From JBMYRH01 sp049602155 (GTDB taxonomy: Bacteria; Myxococcota_A; UBA9042; PHBI01; JBMYRH01), in assembly GCA_049602155.1 (NCBI GenBank), contig JBMYRH010000005.1, forward strand, positions 1 through 64,000: a stretch of 64,000 nucleotides of DNA, written 5' to 3'. Shown here in pieces: positions 56,850 to 64,000 of the stretch. Every line of letters begins with the position of its first letter. The stretch's first letter is position 1. Both the position numbers and the translations under genes were made by a program. The notes beneath the pieces are model-generated. The model searched no databases, was not told where the DNA came from, and was given only the letters and a program-made list of their open reading frames with translations.

Positions 56850-59800
56850 ATGTTCGAGCCCGTTCCACAGAAGATCGACTTTCCAGCAGGTGAGCAAGAG
56901 GTCCTCGCGTTTTGGCGTGAATCGGGCATCTTCAAAAAATCTCTGACACTGCGCGAGGGTGCCCCCCGCTTCGTGTTCTACGAGGGGCCGCCCACCGCGA
57001 ACGGGACACCTCACAACGGCCATGTGCTAACCCGCGTGATCAAGGACCTCTTCCCACGCTACAAGACGATGCGCGGCTACCTCGTCGATCGAAAAGCGGG
57101 CTGGGACACCCATGGGCTCCCCGTCGAGGTTGAGGTTGAGAAAGAGCTCGGCATTCACGGCAAAGGCGAGATCCAGGCGTACGGCGTGGAGGCCTTCACG
57201 AAGAAGTGCATCGAGTCCGTCTTTCGCTACACCGATGTGTGGCGTGATTTGACCGAGCGCATCGGGTTCTGGGTCGATCTCGACTCGGCCTACGTCACCT
57301 TTCACAAGCCTTATGTGGAGTCGGTCTGGTGGGCGCTGTCGACCCTCTTCGAGAAGGGGCTGCTCTACCAAGGGCACAAGGTCGTGTGGTGGTGGCCTCA
57401 GGGCGGCACGGCGCTGTCTTCTGGTGAGGTAGGGCAGGGCTACAAGACTGTCGATGACCCCTCGGTCACGGTGCGGTTCCGGTTGCGGGATGAGCCCGAG
57501 GCTTCGTTCTTGGGGTGGACGACCACGCCGTGGACATTGCCGTCCAACTGCGCGTTGGCGGTGAACCCGAAGCTCTCCTACGTGCGCGTCCGCACCGCCG
57601 ACGAAGTGTTGATCGTCGCCGAGGCCCTCGTGGAGAAGCTCTTGGGCGAGGTGGAGCACACGATCGAGGCGACGATGAAGGGCACGGAGCTCGTAGGGAC
57701 CGCCTATGTGCCGGTGTTTGACTACGCGACCCCCGAGGGTGGTCGCTATCATGAGGTCATCGCCGGTGACTTCGTGACCGCCGACTCCGGGACGGGCGTC
57801 GTTCACATGGCCCCAGCCTTTGGTGAAGACGACTTCAAGGCGGCGAAGGACGCGGGCATAGGGATGCTTCAGCTCATCGAGCCCGACGGCACGTTCAGCG
57901 CGGAGGCGACCGACTTCGCAGGGCGCTTTTGCAAAGAGGCCGATCGCGACATCATCCGCAACCTGAACGGCCGAGGGCTGCTCTTCAAGGAAGAGGTCTA
58001 CCGCCATGACTACCCGTTCTGTTGGCGCGCCGATGACGATCCGTTGATCCAGTACGCCCGACCGGCTTGGTTCATCCGCACGACGGACGTGATCCACCGC
58101 ACCATCGCGAACAACCAAGAGATCAATTGGATCCCCAGCCACATCAAAGACGGTCGCTTTGGCGACTTCCTGGCGAACAACGTGGACTGGGCGCTCAGCC
58201 GTGAGCGGTTCTGGGGCACGCCGCTCAACATTTGGACGTGCGGTGCGTGTGAGCATCGCGTCGCGCCAAAGAACGCGGACGAGATCCTCGCGAGGAACCC
58301 CAACGCCTTCGACGCCTTCGCCGAGGCCAAGGCCGAGGATCCGAGCCTGAGTGAGCACCTCATGGTGCACAAGCCGTGGATCGACGATGTGACGATGCCT
58401 TGCAGCGAGTGCGGCGGGACCATGCACCGGGTGCCGGAGGTCATTGACTGCTGGTTCGACTCGGGCTGTATGCCGTTTGCGCAGTGGGGTTATCCGCACC
58501 AAGGCGAGTCGGAGTTCCAGAACGCCTTCCCTGCAGACTTTATCAGTGAGGCGATCGATCAGACCCGCGGCTGGTTCTACAGCCTCTTGATGATCAGCAG
58601 CCTCTTGCATGAGGAAGAGGTCGCCCCCCATCCCTACAAGACCTGCATCGTGCTTGGTCATGTCTGTGACAAGAAGGGGCGCAAAGAGAGCAAGTCCAAG
58701 GGCAACTACACTGCCCCTGACGCCATCTTGGACAACGACGGTGCAGACGCCATGCGGTGGTATTTTTACTCCGCCAATCCGCCGTGGAACAACACGCGCT
58801 ACAGCCCGGAAGCCGTGCGTCAATCGCAGCAGGACTTCCTCGTAAAGCTTCGCAACGTTTACGCTTTCTTTGTCATCTACGCCAACATCGATGACTTCAA
58901 CCCGACCACGTCACCGCGGCGCGATCCATCCGAGCGGGGCTTGCTCGATCGGTGGATTACGAGCGAACTGCACCTGACGATGCGTGACGTCACAGCGTGG
59001 ATGGACGACTATCGTTTGTACGACGCAGCGCAGCGCCTCGTGCGGTTCGCGGACGCGCTCTCCAACTGGTATGTGCGCCGCAGCCGTGATCGTTTCTGGG
59101 CCTCTGCGGAGGGGCCCGAGGCCCAAGACAAGTGGGACGCCTATCACACCCTCTACGAGGTCATGACGACGGTCGCGAAGGTCGCGGCGCCTTTCGTACC
59201 GTTCCTGACTGAGCAGTTGCACCGGAACCTCGTGTTGAGCGTCGATCCGAGCGCCCCTGAGAGCGTTCATTTGTGTGACTGGCCGGCGCATACGGAGGCG
59301 CTCATCGATGAGCGCCTATCGGAGGAGATGGCAGCTGTCCGTGACTTGGTCAGCTTGGGTCTCCAGACACGCGCCACGCACAAGATGAAGGTGCGCCAGC
59401 CCTTGGCCGAGGCCGAGCTCATCCTCGGTCAGCCAGCGCTGACGGACCGACTGCGCCCGTATGCGGCGTTGATCGCCGAGGAGCTGAACGTAAAGGAGGT
59501 GACCTTCACGCAGGACGCCGCTGGTCGCGTCGCCTTCCATTTGAAACCGAACTACCGCGCGCTAGGGCCGATCTTCGGCAAGCGTATGCCCCTGGTGCGT
59601 GCTGCCCTCGATGCGACGGACGGAGATGCACTGCGGCAAGCGCTCTCTGCCGATGGGCAGGTTCAGATCACGCTGTCCGATGGTGAAGCGGTCACATTGA
59701 CCGATGCGCACTTGCAGGTTCAGGTTCAGGCTCAGGACGGTTACGCCGCTGCCGGCGGCTCCGTCGGGGTTGTCGTGCTCAACACCGCCCTGAGTGCACC

Positions 59801-60071
59801 GCTAATCACGGAGGGCCTGGCTCGTGAGATCATCAGCCGTATTCAGGGCGTTCGTAAGGACGAGGCCTTTGAGTACACCGCGCGAATTCGCGTCGCTATG
59901 ACCGGAGATGATGCCTTGAAAGAGGCACTGTCTGTGCATGGTGAGACCATCGCATCGGAGACCTTGGCGACTCAGCTTGAGCTCGTCGAGGCCTTGCCGG
60001 AGGGTGGGGCTCAGGTCGCTGTGGAGGTGGATGGGCACCCCCTCGGGCTCTCGATTTCGGTCGAGGCATGA
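56850..60071 (+). CDS. ileS: Isoleucyl-tRNA synthetase
   Basis: 1073 residues. The class I HIGH motif is HNGH in ANGTPHNGHVL, and the KMSKS motif is KESKS in GRKESKSKGNY. RKAGWDTHGLPVEVEVEKELGI and the CP1 editing core (GWTTTPWTLPSNCALAVNP) mark an IleRS. The C-terminal 250 residues carry tRNA-binding domains without the zinc-ribbon of the short bacterial form, which favours the type 2 (eukaryote-like) enzyme. It charges tRNA-Ile and edits Val. ATG 56850 follows CGGGGGT. It is divergent from the HxsB-like gene. Confidence 0.92.
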   Translation: MFEPVPQKIDFPAGEQEVLAFWRESGIFKKSLTLREGAPRFVFYEGPPTANGTPHNGHVLTRVIKDLFPRYKTMRGYLVDRKAGWDTHGLPVEVEVEKELGIHGKGEIQAYGVEAFTKKCIESVFRYTDVWRDLTERIGFWVDLDSAYVTFHKPYVESVWWALSTLFEKGLLYQGHKVVWWWPQGGTALSSGEVGQGYKTVDDPSVTVRFRLRDEPEASFLGWTTTPWTLPSNCALAVNPKLSYVRVRTADEVLIVAEALVEKLLGEVEHTIEATMKGTELVGTAYVPVFDYATPEGGRYHEVIAGDFVTADSGTGVVHMAPAFGEDDFKAAKDAGIGMLQLIEPDGTFSAEATDFAGRFCKEADRDIIRNLNGRGLLFKEEVYRHDYPFCWRADDDPLIQYARPAWFIRTTDVIHRTIANNQEINWIPSHIKDGRFGDFLANNVDWALSRERFWGTPLNIWTCGACEHRVAPKNADEILARNPNAFDAFAEAKAEDPSLSEHLMVHKPWIDDVTMPCSECGGTMHRVPEVIDCWFDSGCMPFAQWGYPHQGESEFQNAFPADFISEAIDQTRGWFYSLLMISSLLHEEEVAPHPYKTCIVLGHVCDKKGRKESKSKGNYTAPDAILDNDGADAMRWYFYSANPPWNNTRYSPEAVRQSQQDFLVKLRNVYAFFVIYANIDDFNPTTSPRRDPSERGLLDRWITSELHLTMRDVTAWMDDYRLYDAAQRLVRFADALSNWYVRRSRDRFWASAEGPEAQDKWDAYHTLYEVMTTVAKVAAPFVPFLTEQLHRNLVLSVDPSAPESVHLCDWPAHTEALIDERLSEEMAAVRDLVSLGLQTRATHKMKVRQPLAEAELILGQPALTDRLRPYAALIAEELNVKEVTFTQDAAGRVAFHLKPNYRALGPIFGKRMPLVRAALDATDGDALRQALSADGQVQITLSDGEAVTLTDAHLQVQVQAQDGYAAAGGSVGVVVLNTALSAPLITEGLAREIISRIQGVRKDEAFEYTARIRVAMTGDDALKEALSVHGETIASETLATQLELVEALPEGGAQVAVEVDGHPLGLSISVEA

Positions 60072-60094
60072 TCTCTTTCGGTGCTCAAATCACT

Positions 60095-60122
60095 GCATCA
60101 CAGTCAGCCTCCGATGTGATGC
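60095..60122 (+). terminator. Hairpin downstream of ileS
   Basis: GCATCACA (60095-60102) is an exact inverted repeat of TGTGATGC (60115-60122), loop 12, starting 24 bases after the ileS stop. T residues after it are few. Confidence 0.35.
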
Positions 60123-60191
60123 TGAACGCCGTATTTGTCGGTATTAGCGCCGCCCTCAGTGGGCTGAAGGAAGCGAAGCAGGGAAACGCAG

Positions 60192-60220
60192 TTGATCACC
60201 CTATGGGCGGTTGCTAGGAT
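60192..60220 (+). promoter_or_regulatory. Promoter of the small lipoprotein gene
   Basis: TTGATC (60192-60197) and TAGGAT (60215-60220) are exactly 17 bases apart. The leader of about 30 bases carries GAGG just before ATG 60258. Confidence 0.6.
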
Positions 60221-60257
60221 GCGCGCCGGTTCGAACCCCGCCAAGACGCGAGGCCTC

Positions 60258-60704
60258 ATGCTCAAGCCAATCTTCCGCCCCCGTGTTCGTCGCTTCGTGG
60301 CATCCGCCATGGCAGTGCTCTTCGCGCTCGCCGCGACGGGTTGCTACAACACCTATACGTTCGAGCGCGAAGAGTTCGCGAAGCTCCAAGTGCCCAGCAC
60401 GACGGAGACGATCATCCAGTCCGTGGGTGGACAGGCGGTGGGTGTGGATCCCCAGACCTCTGTTTACGTCCGATCGGTCGGTGGTCGCCGCTACCAGGTC
60501 ACGCCTTACAACTTCAAGTTGACCGAGAGCCAGCTGGTCGCCTCAGATCGCGACACGCTGCTGATGGTTAACGAGCTTCAGAGCTACGAAGTCGATCACC
60601 TCTCGACATGGAAGACGGTGCTCTTGCTGGCCGGTGCAGCCGGTGCAGTGGCAGGCATCATCGTCGGCGTCGTCATCTCGGCAGGCAGCTCCACCGAACT
60701 GTAG
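60258..60704 (+). CDS. Small lipoprotein with C-terminal membrane helix
   Basis: About 148 residues from ATG 60258; earlier in-frame starts overlap the promoter. The signal peptide ends LFALAATGCYNTY, a good lipobox (ATGC). The middle is beta-like and hydrophilic (TTETIIQSVGGQAVG, RRYQVTPYNFKL). A C-terminal hydrophobic helix (LLLAGAAGAVAGIIVGVVISAG) with glycine spacing could insert in a membrane or pack with itself. The family is unknown. Confidence 0.65.
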   Translation: MLKPIFRPRVRRFVASAMAVLFALAATGCYNTYTFEREEFAKLQVPSTTETIIQSVGGQAVGVDPQTSVYVRSVGGRRYQVTPYNFKLTESQLVASDRDTLLMVNELQSYEVDHLSTWKTVLLLAGAAGAVAGIIVGVVISAGSSTEL

Positions 60705-60796
60705 CCACAGCGCTCTCCTCTCGGGCTGAGGCTTCGCTCACCGCGTAAGCAACCCGGTGACTTGCGCCTACCTCGCGAGCGGCTGAGAGCCCCGGC

Positions 60797-60815
60797 GACG
60801 TGACCCGTTCACGTC
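60797..60815. terminator. Hairpin between convergent genes
   Basis: GACGTGA, five loop bases, TCACGTC: a perfect 7-base stem in the 137-base gap between the small lipoprotein and the convergent radical SAM gene. Confidence 0.4.
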
Positions 60816-60841
60816 TGGGTCAGCCCACGCGGTCGCGAGGG

Positions 60842-61945
60842 TTACACGTCTTGAGCGGCCTCACGGCGGAGCTTCCACACGTCCGGTATAGCGGCGACGT
60901 CATCATCGGTGATGATGTGGCGACGTTCGGGGGCGCGTACCGGCACGAGTTGCGCCTCCGGCGGGAGTTGGTCGACTGGTAATGCGTTACGCGCCGTGAC
61001 CTGCGGGTACATCGCCTCGAGGCGTTCACTCGGGGGCGTCGGCACGATACCCTCAGTGCCGTGGATTACGAAGTAGCTCTCCCAGAAGCCGTAGCATGCG
61101 CGCTGAAAGAAGCAGCCTTCACAGGCAGGGACTTGGACCTTCTTCTGCTGAATCACGTGAAAGGCGTCCAGCTCCTCTCCGAAGACGTCGCTCGGCGCGA
61201 CGATGTCCGAGAGGTCCATTTGGTCTTCATGGCCAACTGCGAAGCACATGGGGAAGCCCTCAAGGCTATCCATCCGGATGTGTACGCCCAAGCGCTTGGC
61301 TTCACCGAGCATACGAGGCAAGACCTCGCGGACCAGCTGGAGCGGAGGCCAGAGGTGCATGTTCTTCTTTGCGCGCGCCTCGGGATGCATGGAGAGCAGG
61401 TGGACCTCGTTCAGGTCCGGGAATTCCCTCGCGAGGAACTGCACGTACCCTTCCAAATCTTCGACGTTATGGCTCAGCACGACGTGGCTGACGTCGACTA
61501 TTACGCCAGCCTCTAGGAAGTGTTTGACGCCCTGGACGACGGTGTCGAAGAGGCCCTTGGTGACCGTGATGCGATCGAAGATCTTCGGCTTGTGGCTGTG
61601 CATGCTCACGAGCGCATGAGTCAGCCCCGCCTTAGCGAGCTTCCGGACGTTCTCGCGGGTGAGCAGCGAGCCGTTGGTTTGAAGCTCAACGGCCTCGTAG
61701 CCGGCGCGCCGCGCCTTTCGGATCAGCTTCAATATCTCGGGGTGCATCGTGGGCTCGCCGCCGCTGATGGTCAGGCGCGAGTTGCCCTTGGCGCGCATGG
61801 CGTCGAGGTAGCCGTCCCACTGTGTGCCGCTCAGCTCATCCTGAAGTGGGACAGGCGCCCCCTCCTCCTCTTCATGCCAAGCTGCGAAGCAGAACGGACA
61901 TCGGAAGTTGCAGGCGAGCAGAATTCTGGCGGTGTGTGAAGCCAT
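60842..61945 (-). CDS. Radical SAM protein with C-terminal Fe-S motif
   Basis: 367 residues. CNFRCPFC (Cys12, 16, 19) is the SAM cluster motif, LTISGGEPTMHPEIL the GGE motif, and VELQTNGSLLTRENV follows. Near residue 285 ACEGCFFQRACYGFWESY gives three or four cysteines for an auxiliary cluster, as in SPASM or twitch proteins. The reaction is unknown; peptide, sugar or cofactor modification are all possible. It is the last gene of a minus-strand operon, 11 bases after the epimerase gene. Confidence 0.8.
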   Translation of the reverse strand: MASHTARILLACNFRCPFCFAAWHEEEEGAPVPLQDELSGTQWDGYLDAMRAKGNSRLTISGGEPTMHPEILKLIRKARRAGYEAVELQTNGSLLTRENVRKLAKAGLTHALVSMHSHKPKIFDRITVTKGLFDTVVQGVKHFLEAGVIVDVSHVVLSHNVEDLEGYVQFLAREFPDLNEVHLLSMHPEARAKKNMHLWPPLQLVREVLPRMLGEAKRLGVHIRMDSLEGFPMCFAVGHEDQMDLSDIVAPSDVFGEELDAFHVIQQKKVQVPACEGCFFQRACYGFWESYFVIHGTEGIVPTPPSERLEAMYPQVTARNALPVDQLPPEAQLVPVRAPERRHIITDDDVAAIPDVWKLRREAAQDV

Positions 61946-61956
61946 ATGACCGGAGT

Positions 61957-62982
61957 CTAACGCTCGCGGGGTGCCAACGCCATCGTTCGCGCACCTTGCA
62001 GCATCCTGTCCTCAAATTCGGTGTCCATCGGCGGCCGATCTTCTCGGCCTTCGCTGTACCACTGGTAGGCGGCTTTGAGCGCATCACGCCACGGTGTCTG
62101 GTCGATCGGCAGCGCTCGCCTCGCGCGCTCCGTGGAGAGGTGGAACTCTCCAAGGACACCCGAGATATCAAGGCTCTCGCCGAAGTAATAGGGTGCATCG
62201 AACGGGGACGCCCCTGCGTCAAAGAGCGCCGCGCGAGGTACTGGCGCGACGGTCGCATCAACCCCGGCGATCTCCGCCAGTTCGGCGATGAGCTCACGCT
62301 GGGTGATCGCCGCTTCCCACCCCACATTATAGGCCTGACCGGCAGCAGGGCCATGGGTCGCAGCGCAGCGGAGCGCGGCGGCGACATCGTGCACGTAGGC
62401 GAACTGGAGCCGCGTCTCCCCCTCGTCGGGGAGCACGATGGGGCGATTGGCGAGGAGGCGATCCCAGAAGAAGCCGAGGCGCTCACCCGGGCTGTATGGG
62501 CCAATGACGAATGACGGCCGAATGATGGTGGCCTCGAAGTGACCCGCGGCGTGGTGCTGCAGGAGCGCCTGCTCCGTCGTGATCTTGTGGACGCTGTAGG
62601 TGTCGCCTCGGGTCGCGTACGGCGATGACTCAATGATCGGTGAGGCGACCTCGGCGCCGACCTCGTAGACCGCCGCTGAGCTCGTGAAGACGACGCGCTG
62701 TGGAGGAGCCTTGAGGGCCTCAAGCATCGCCTCCACGTCCTCGGGTCGCGTCCCGGTCGGGTGCACGTATGCGTGCTCAAAGACGATGTCGAACTGTCGG
62801 CCTCGGAGCGCGCGCCGGAGGGCGCGATAGTCTTGTCGGTCCGCCAGGAGGTGTTGGACTGACTCTCCGAAAGGGTTGTGGTGGCCGGTGTGGAGCAAGG
62901 CGACGGTGTGTCCGTCTGCGAGCAAGCCTTCGACCAAGGCCCTGCCGATGAAGCGGGTGCCGCCGAGTACGAGTATGTTCAT
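61957..62982 (-). CDS. NAD-dependent epimerase/dehydratase
   Basis: About 341 residues from ATG 62982. MNILVLGGTRFIGRALVEGLL is the nucleotide-binding N terminus (GGxxFIG type), TSSAAVYEV holds the Ser, and YSVHK gives the catalytic Tyr and Lys. FAYVHDVAAALRCA and AYNVGWEAAITQRELI resemble the chloroplast-stem-loop-binding/CSP41-like and isoflavone-reductase-like extended SDRs. The substrate is unknown. The start overlaps the stop of the M29 peptidase gene by four bases (ATGA). Confidence 0.82.
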   Translation of the reverse strand: MNILVLGGTRFIGRALVEGLLADGHTVALLHTGHHNPFGESVQHLLADRQDYRALRRALRGRQFDIVFEHAYVHPTGTRPEDVEAMLEALKAPPQRVVFTSSAAVYEVGAEVASPIIESSPYATRGDTYSVHKITTEQALLQHHAAGHFEATIIRPSFVIGPYSPGERLGFFWDRLLANRPIVLPDEGETRLQFAYVHDVAAALRCAATHGPAAGQAYNVGWEAAITQRELIAELAEIAGVDATVAPVPRAALFDAGASPFDAPYYFGESLDISGVLGEFHLSTERARRALPIDQTPWRDALKAAYQWYSEGREDRPPMDTEFEDRMLQGARTMALAPRER

Positions 62983-64000
62983 CCGAGCTGCCCTATATCC
63001 GAGAGGTCGACTGGTTGACCGTCGAGCCACATCGCGGGGTCTTCGACGATCAGGTCGATATGAATGCCCTCGCTGGTCGTGCCACCTAGGAAATCATTCG
63101 AGCCTATCCCGAGGTGCGCTGTCCCGATCGCCTTCTCGCTGACCGAGCCGAGTTGCTCACGCGGTGCGTTGGGGTTGGTGCCAAGCCCAAGCTCTCCGAC
63201 GGAGTGCCCGACAAGGATGGTCCAGTCGCTGTTTAGTACACGTGTCACGCGGCCACCAGACACGTGCGCAGTCCCGTGATGCTGGCCGTCATTGAAGACG
63301 ATTAGGCCCTCTGCGCTTGTCTCGACACACGCCGAGTAGATTTCACCACCCGGTAAATACACGACTGAGCCATCGGTGTGATTACACGACTCCGGCACCC
63401 ACGGGCGGTTCGCGACCGTGAGCGTGAGGTCGGTGCCGTGGGGGCAGGTTAGGCGGACTTGGTTGGTCGTGCCCATGCGTCGGCACAGCGCAGCGTTGCG
63501 GGCAGCGAGCGCCTCATAGTCGATCGCTAAGGCTGCCGCGTAGAGGCGTCGAACGGCACCACGAGAGTGCCCACCGCGCGCTCGCATCGGCCAGTCGACT
63601 AGGGCGGTCAATGCGCCCGCTTGGACCCGCCGGGCCAAGTTCTCATAGCCATGGCGGTGACCGTCGTTCCAGGCCTCTGCTGAGATCCCTTCTGGGCGGT
63701 GTACGTCGGGCGGCGGGCCGCAGGTCACGACCCGGTCAAAGTCACCCTGTGGGCCAGGCAGCCAATCATCGCCCAGCGCTTCGGCGCTACGGCCTGTGCA
63801 CCACTCGGAGCCCCGCTCAACCTCCGTCACCTCTGCCCCTCGCTCACGCATCCCTTGAGCGAGCGCACGAAACAAGCCTGCCTGGCCTTGATACCAGCGG
63901 ACGAGGACACGCTCGCCCTGCGAGGGTCGAAGACACGCGTCGACCAGGTAGCGGCCCAAGTCGGCCAACGTGGCCCCGGGAGAAGTATCGCTCAGGTTAT
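62979..64000 (-). CDS. M29 family metallopeptidase (aminopeptidase-like), 5' end at the window edge
   Basis: At least 329 residues; the frame stays open to the last base, and the true start may be TTG 63968 or lie beyond the edge. LPGGEIYSACVE and GHSVGELGLGTNPNA give the two metal-site glutamates, and EKAIGTAHLGIGSNDF followed by GIHIDLIV gives the His and Asp ligands, as in aminopeptidase T and PepS. The family removes N-terminal residues from peptides. It is the first visible gene of an operon with an epimerase and a radical SAM protein. Confidence 0.78.
   Translation of the reverse strand, partial: NLSDTSPGATLADLGRYLVDACLRPSQGERVLVRWYQGQAGLFRALAQGMRERGAEVTEVERGSEWCTGRSAEALGDDWLPGPQGDFDRVVTCGPPPDVHRPEGISAEAWNDGHRHGYENLARRVQAGALTALVDWPMRARGGHSRGAVRRLYAAALAIDYEALAARNAALCRRMGTTNQVRLTCPHGTDLTLTVANRPWVPESCNHTDGSVVYLPGGEIYSACVETSAEGLIVFNDGQHHGTAHVSGGRVTRVLNSDWTILVGHSVGELGLGTNPNAPREQLGSVSEKAIGTAHLGIGSNDFLGGTTSEGIHIDLIVEDPAMWLDGQPVDLSDIGQLG

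Noticed and set aside
57027..58823. 598-codon open frame antisense to ileS
   Set aside because: Shadow frame of a conserved synthetase gene with no ribosome site or domain.
60228..60242. GGTTCGAACCCC, similar to a tRNA T-arm
   Set aside because: The flanking bases do not form a five-base T stem or an acceptor stem, and the stretch lies in a promoter-proximal leader.

Overview
The window looks like chromosome from a GC-rich Gram-negative bacterium, most probably an uncultured member of Myxococcota, Bradymonadales or a related former deltaproteobacterial group. The signs are a load of secreted, Asp/Gly/Cys-rich lipoproteins (IgGFc-binding-like, thrombospondin type 3, lamin-tail and slime-mould-type Cys repeats), N-terminal lipoprotein signals on many of them, a RpoH-like sigma factor, Tat, MlaC and SpoIID proteins, and a propionyl-CoA carboxylase/methylmalonyl-CoA mutase operon. 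I see no insertion sequence, prophage, CRISPR array, rRNA or tRNA. Taxonomy is inferred from gene content alone.

Layout. 1-4 kb: tail of a secreted propeller-like protein, a sigma-32-like factor, a PilZ protein, a coiled-coil protein and a secreted protein. 4-20.3 kb: a secretome block with an IgGFc-binding-like lipoprotein, a small lipoprotein, a nucleoside transporter paired with a SAM hydroxide adenosyltransferase, a 1244-residue amidohydrolase lipoprotein, and two lipoproteins ending in lamin-tail domains, one with 14 eight-Cys modules and one with a C-terminal CxxCH motif. 20.3-25 kb: Maf, two unknowns, a DsbA-like lipoprotein lacking its CxxC, ThiI. 25-29 kb: split biotin carboxylase, biotin carrier and methylmalonyl-CoA mutase large subunit, with overlapping reading frames. 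29-34 kb: YceI, TatC with a periplasmic extension, TatA/B, PBP1A. 34-43 kb: an SDR, a long PlsB with two acyltransferase domains, MlaC-like, SpoIID-like, quinone oxidoreductase, DsbD-like. 43-48 kb: TPR/MoxR/VWA operon and another TPR protein. 48-51.5 kb: an extreme secreted protein of about 30 tandem six-Cys modules. 51.5-64 kb: M20 peptidase, SDR, secreted VWA protein, HxsB-like radical SAM maturase, IleRS, a small lipoprotein, and an operon of M29 peptidase, epimerase and a second radical SAM enzyme.

Functional threads. The secreted Cys-rich proteins contain several hundred cysteines between them and share the window with a DsbD-like reductant conduit and a DsbA-like protein, which suggests heavy periplasmic thiol handling, though nothing links them directly. 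At several genes the -10 hexamer ends only 5-9 bases before the start codon and no Shine-Dalgarno sequence is present (nupC-like, PBP1A, the SDR at 34057, plsB, SpoIID-like, the 30-module protein and others). This points to frequent leaderless transcripts and also fixes several start codons. The most unusual items are the 30-module Cys protein, the TatC fusion, the HxsB-like maturase without visible partners, and the lamin-tail lipoproteins.
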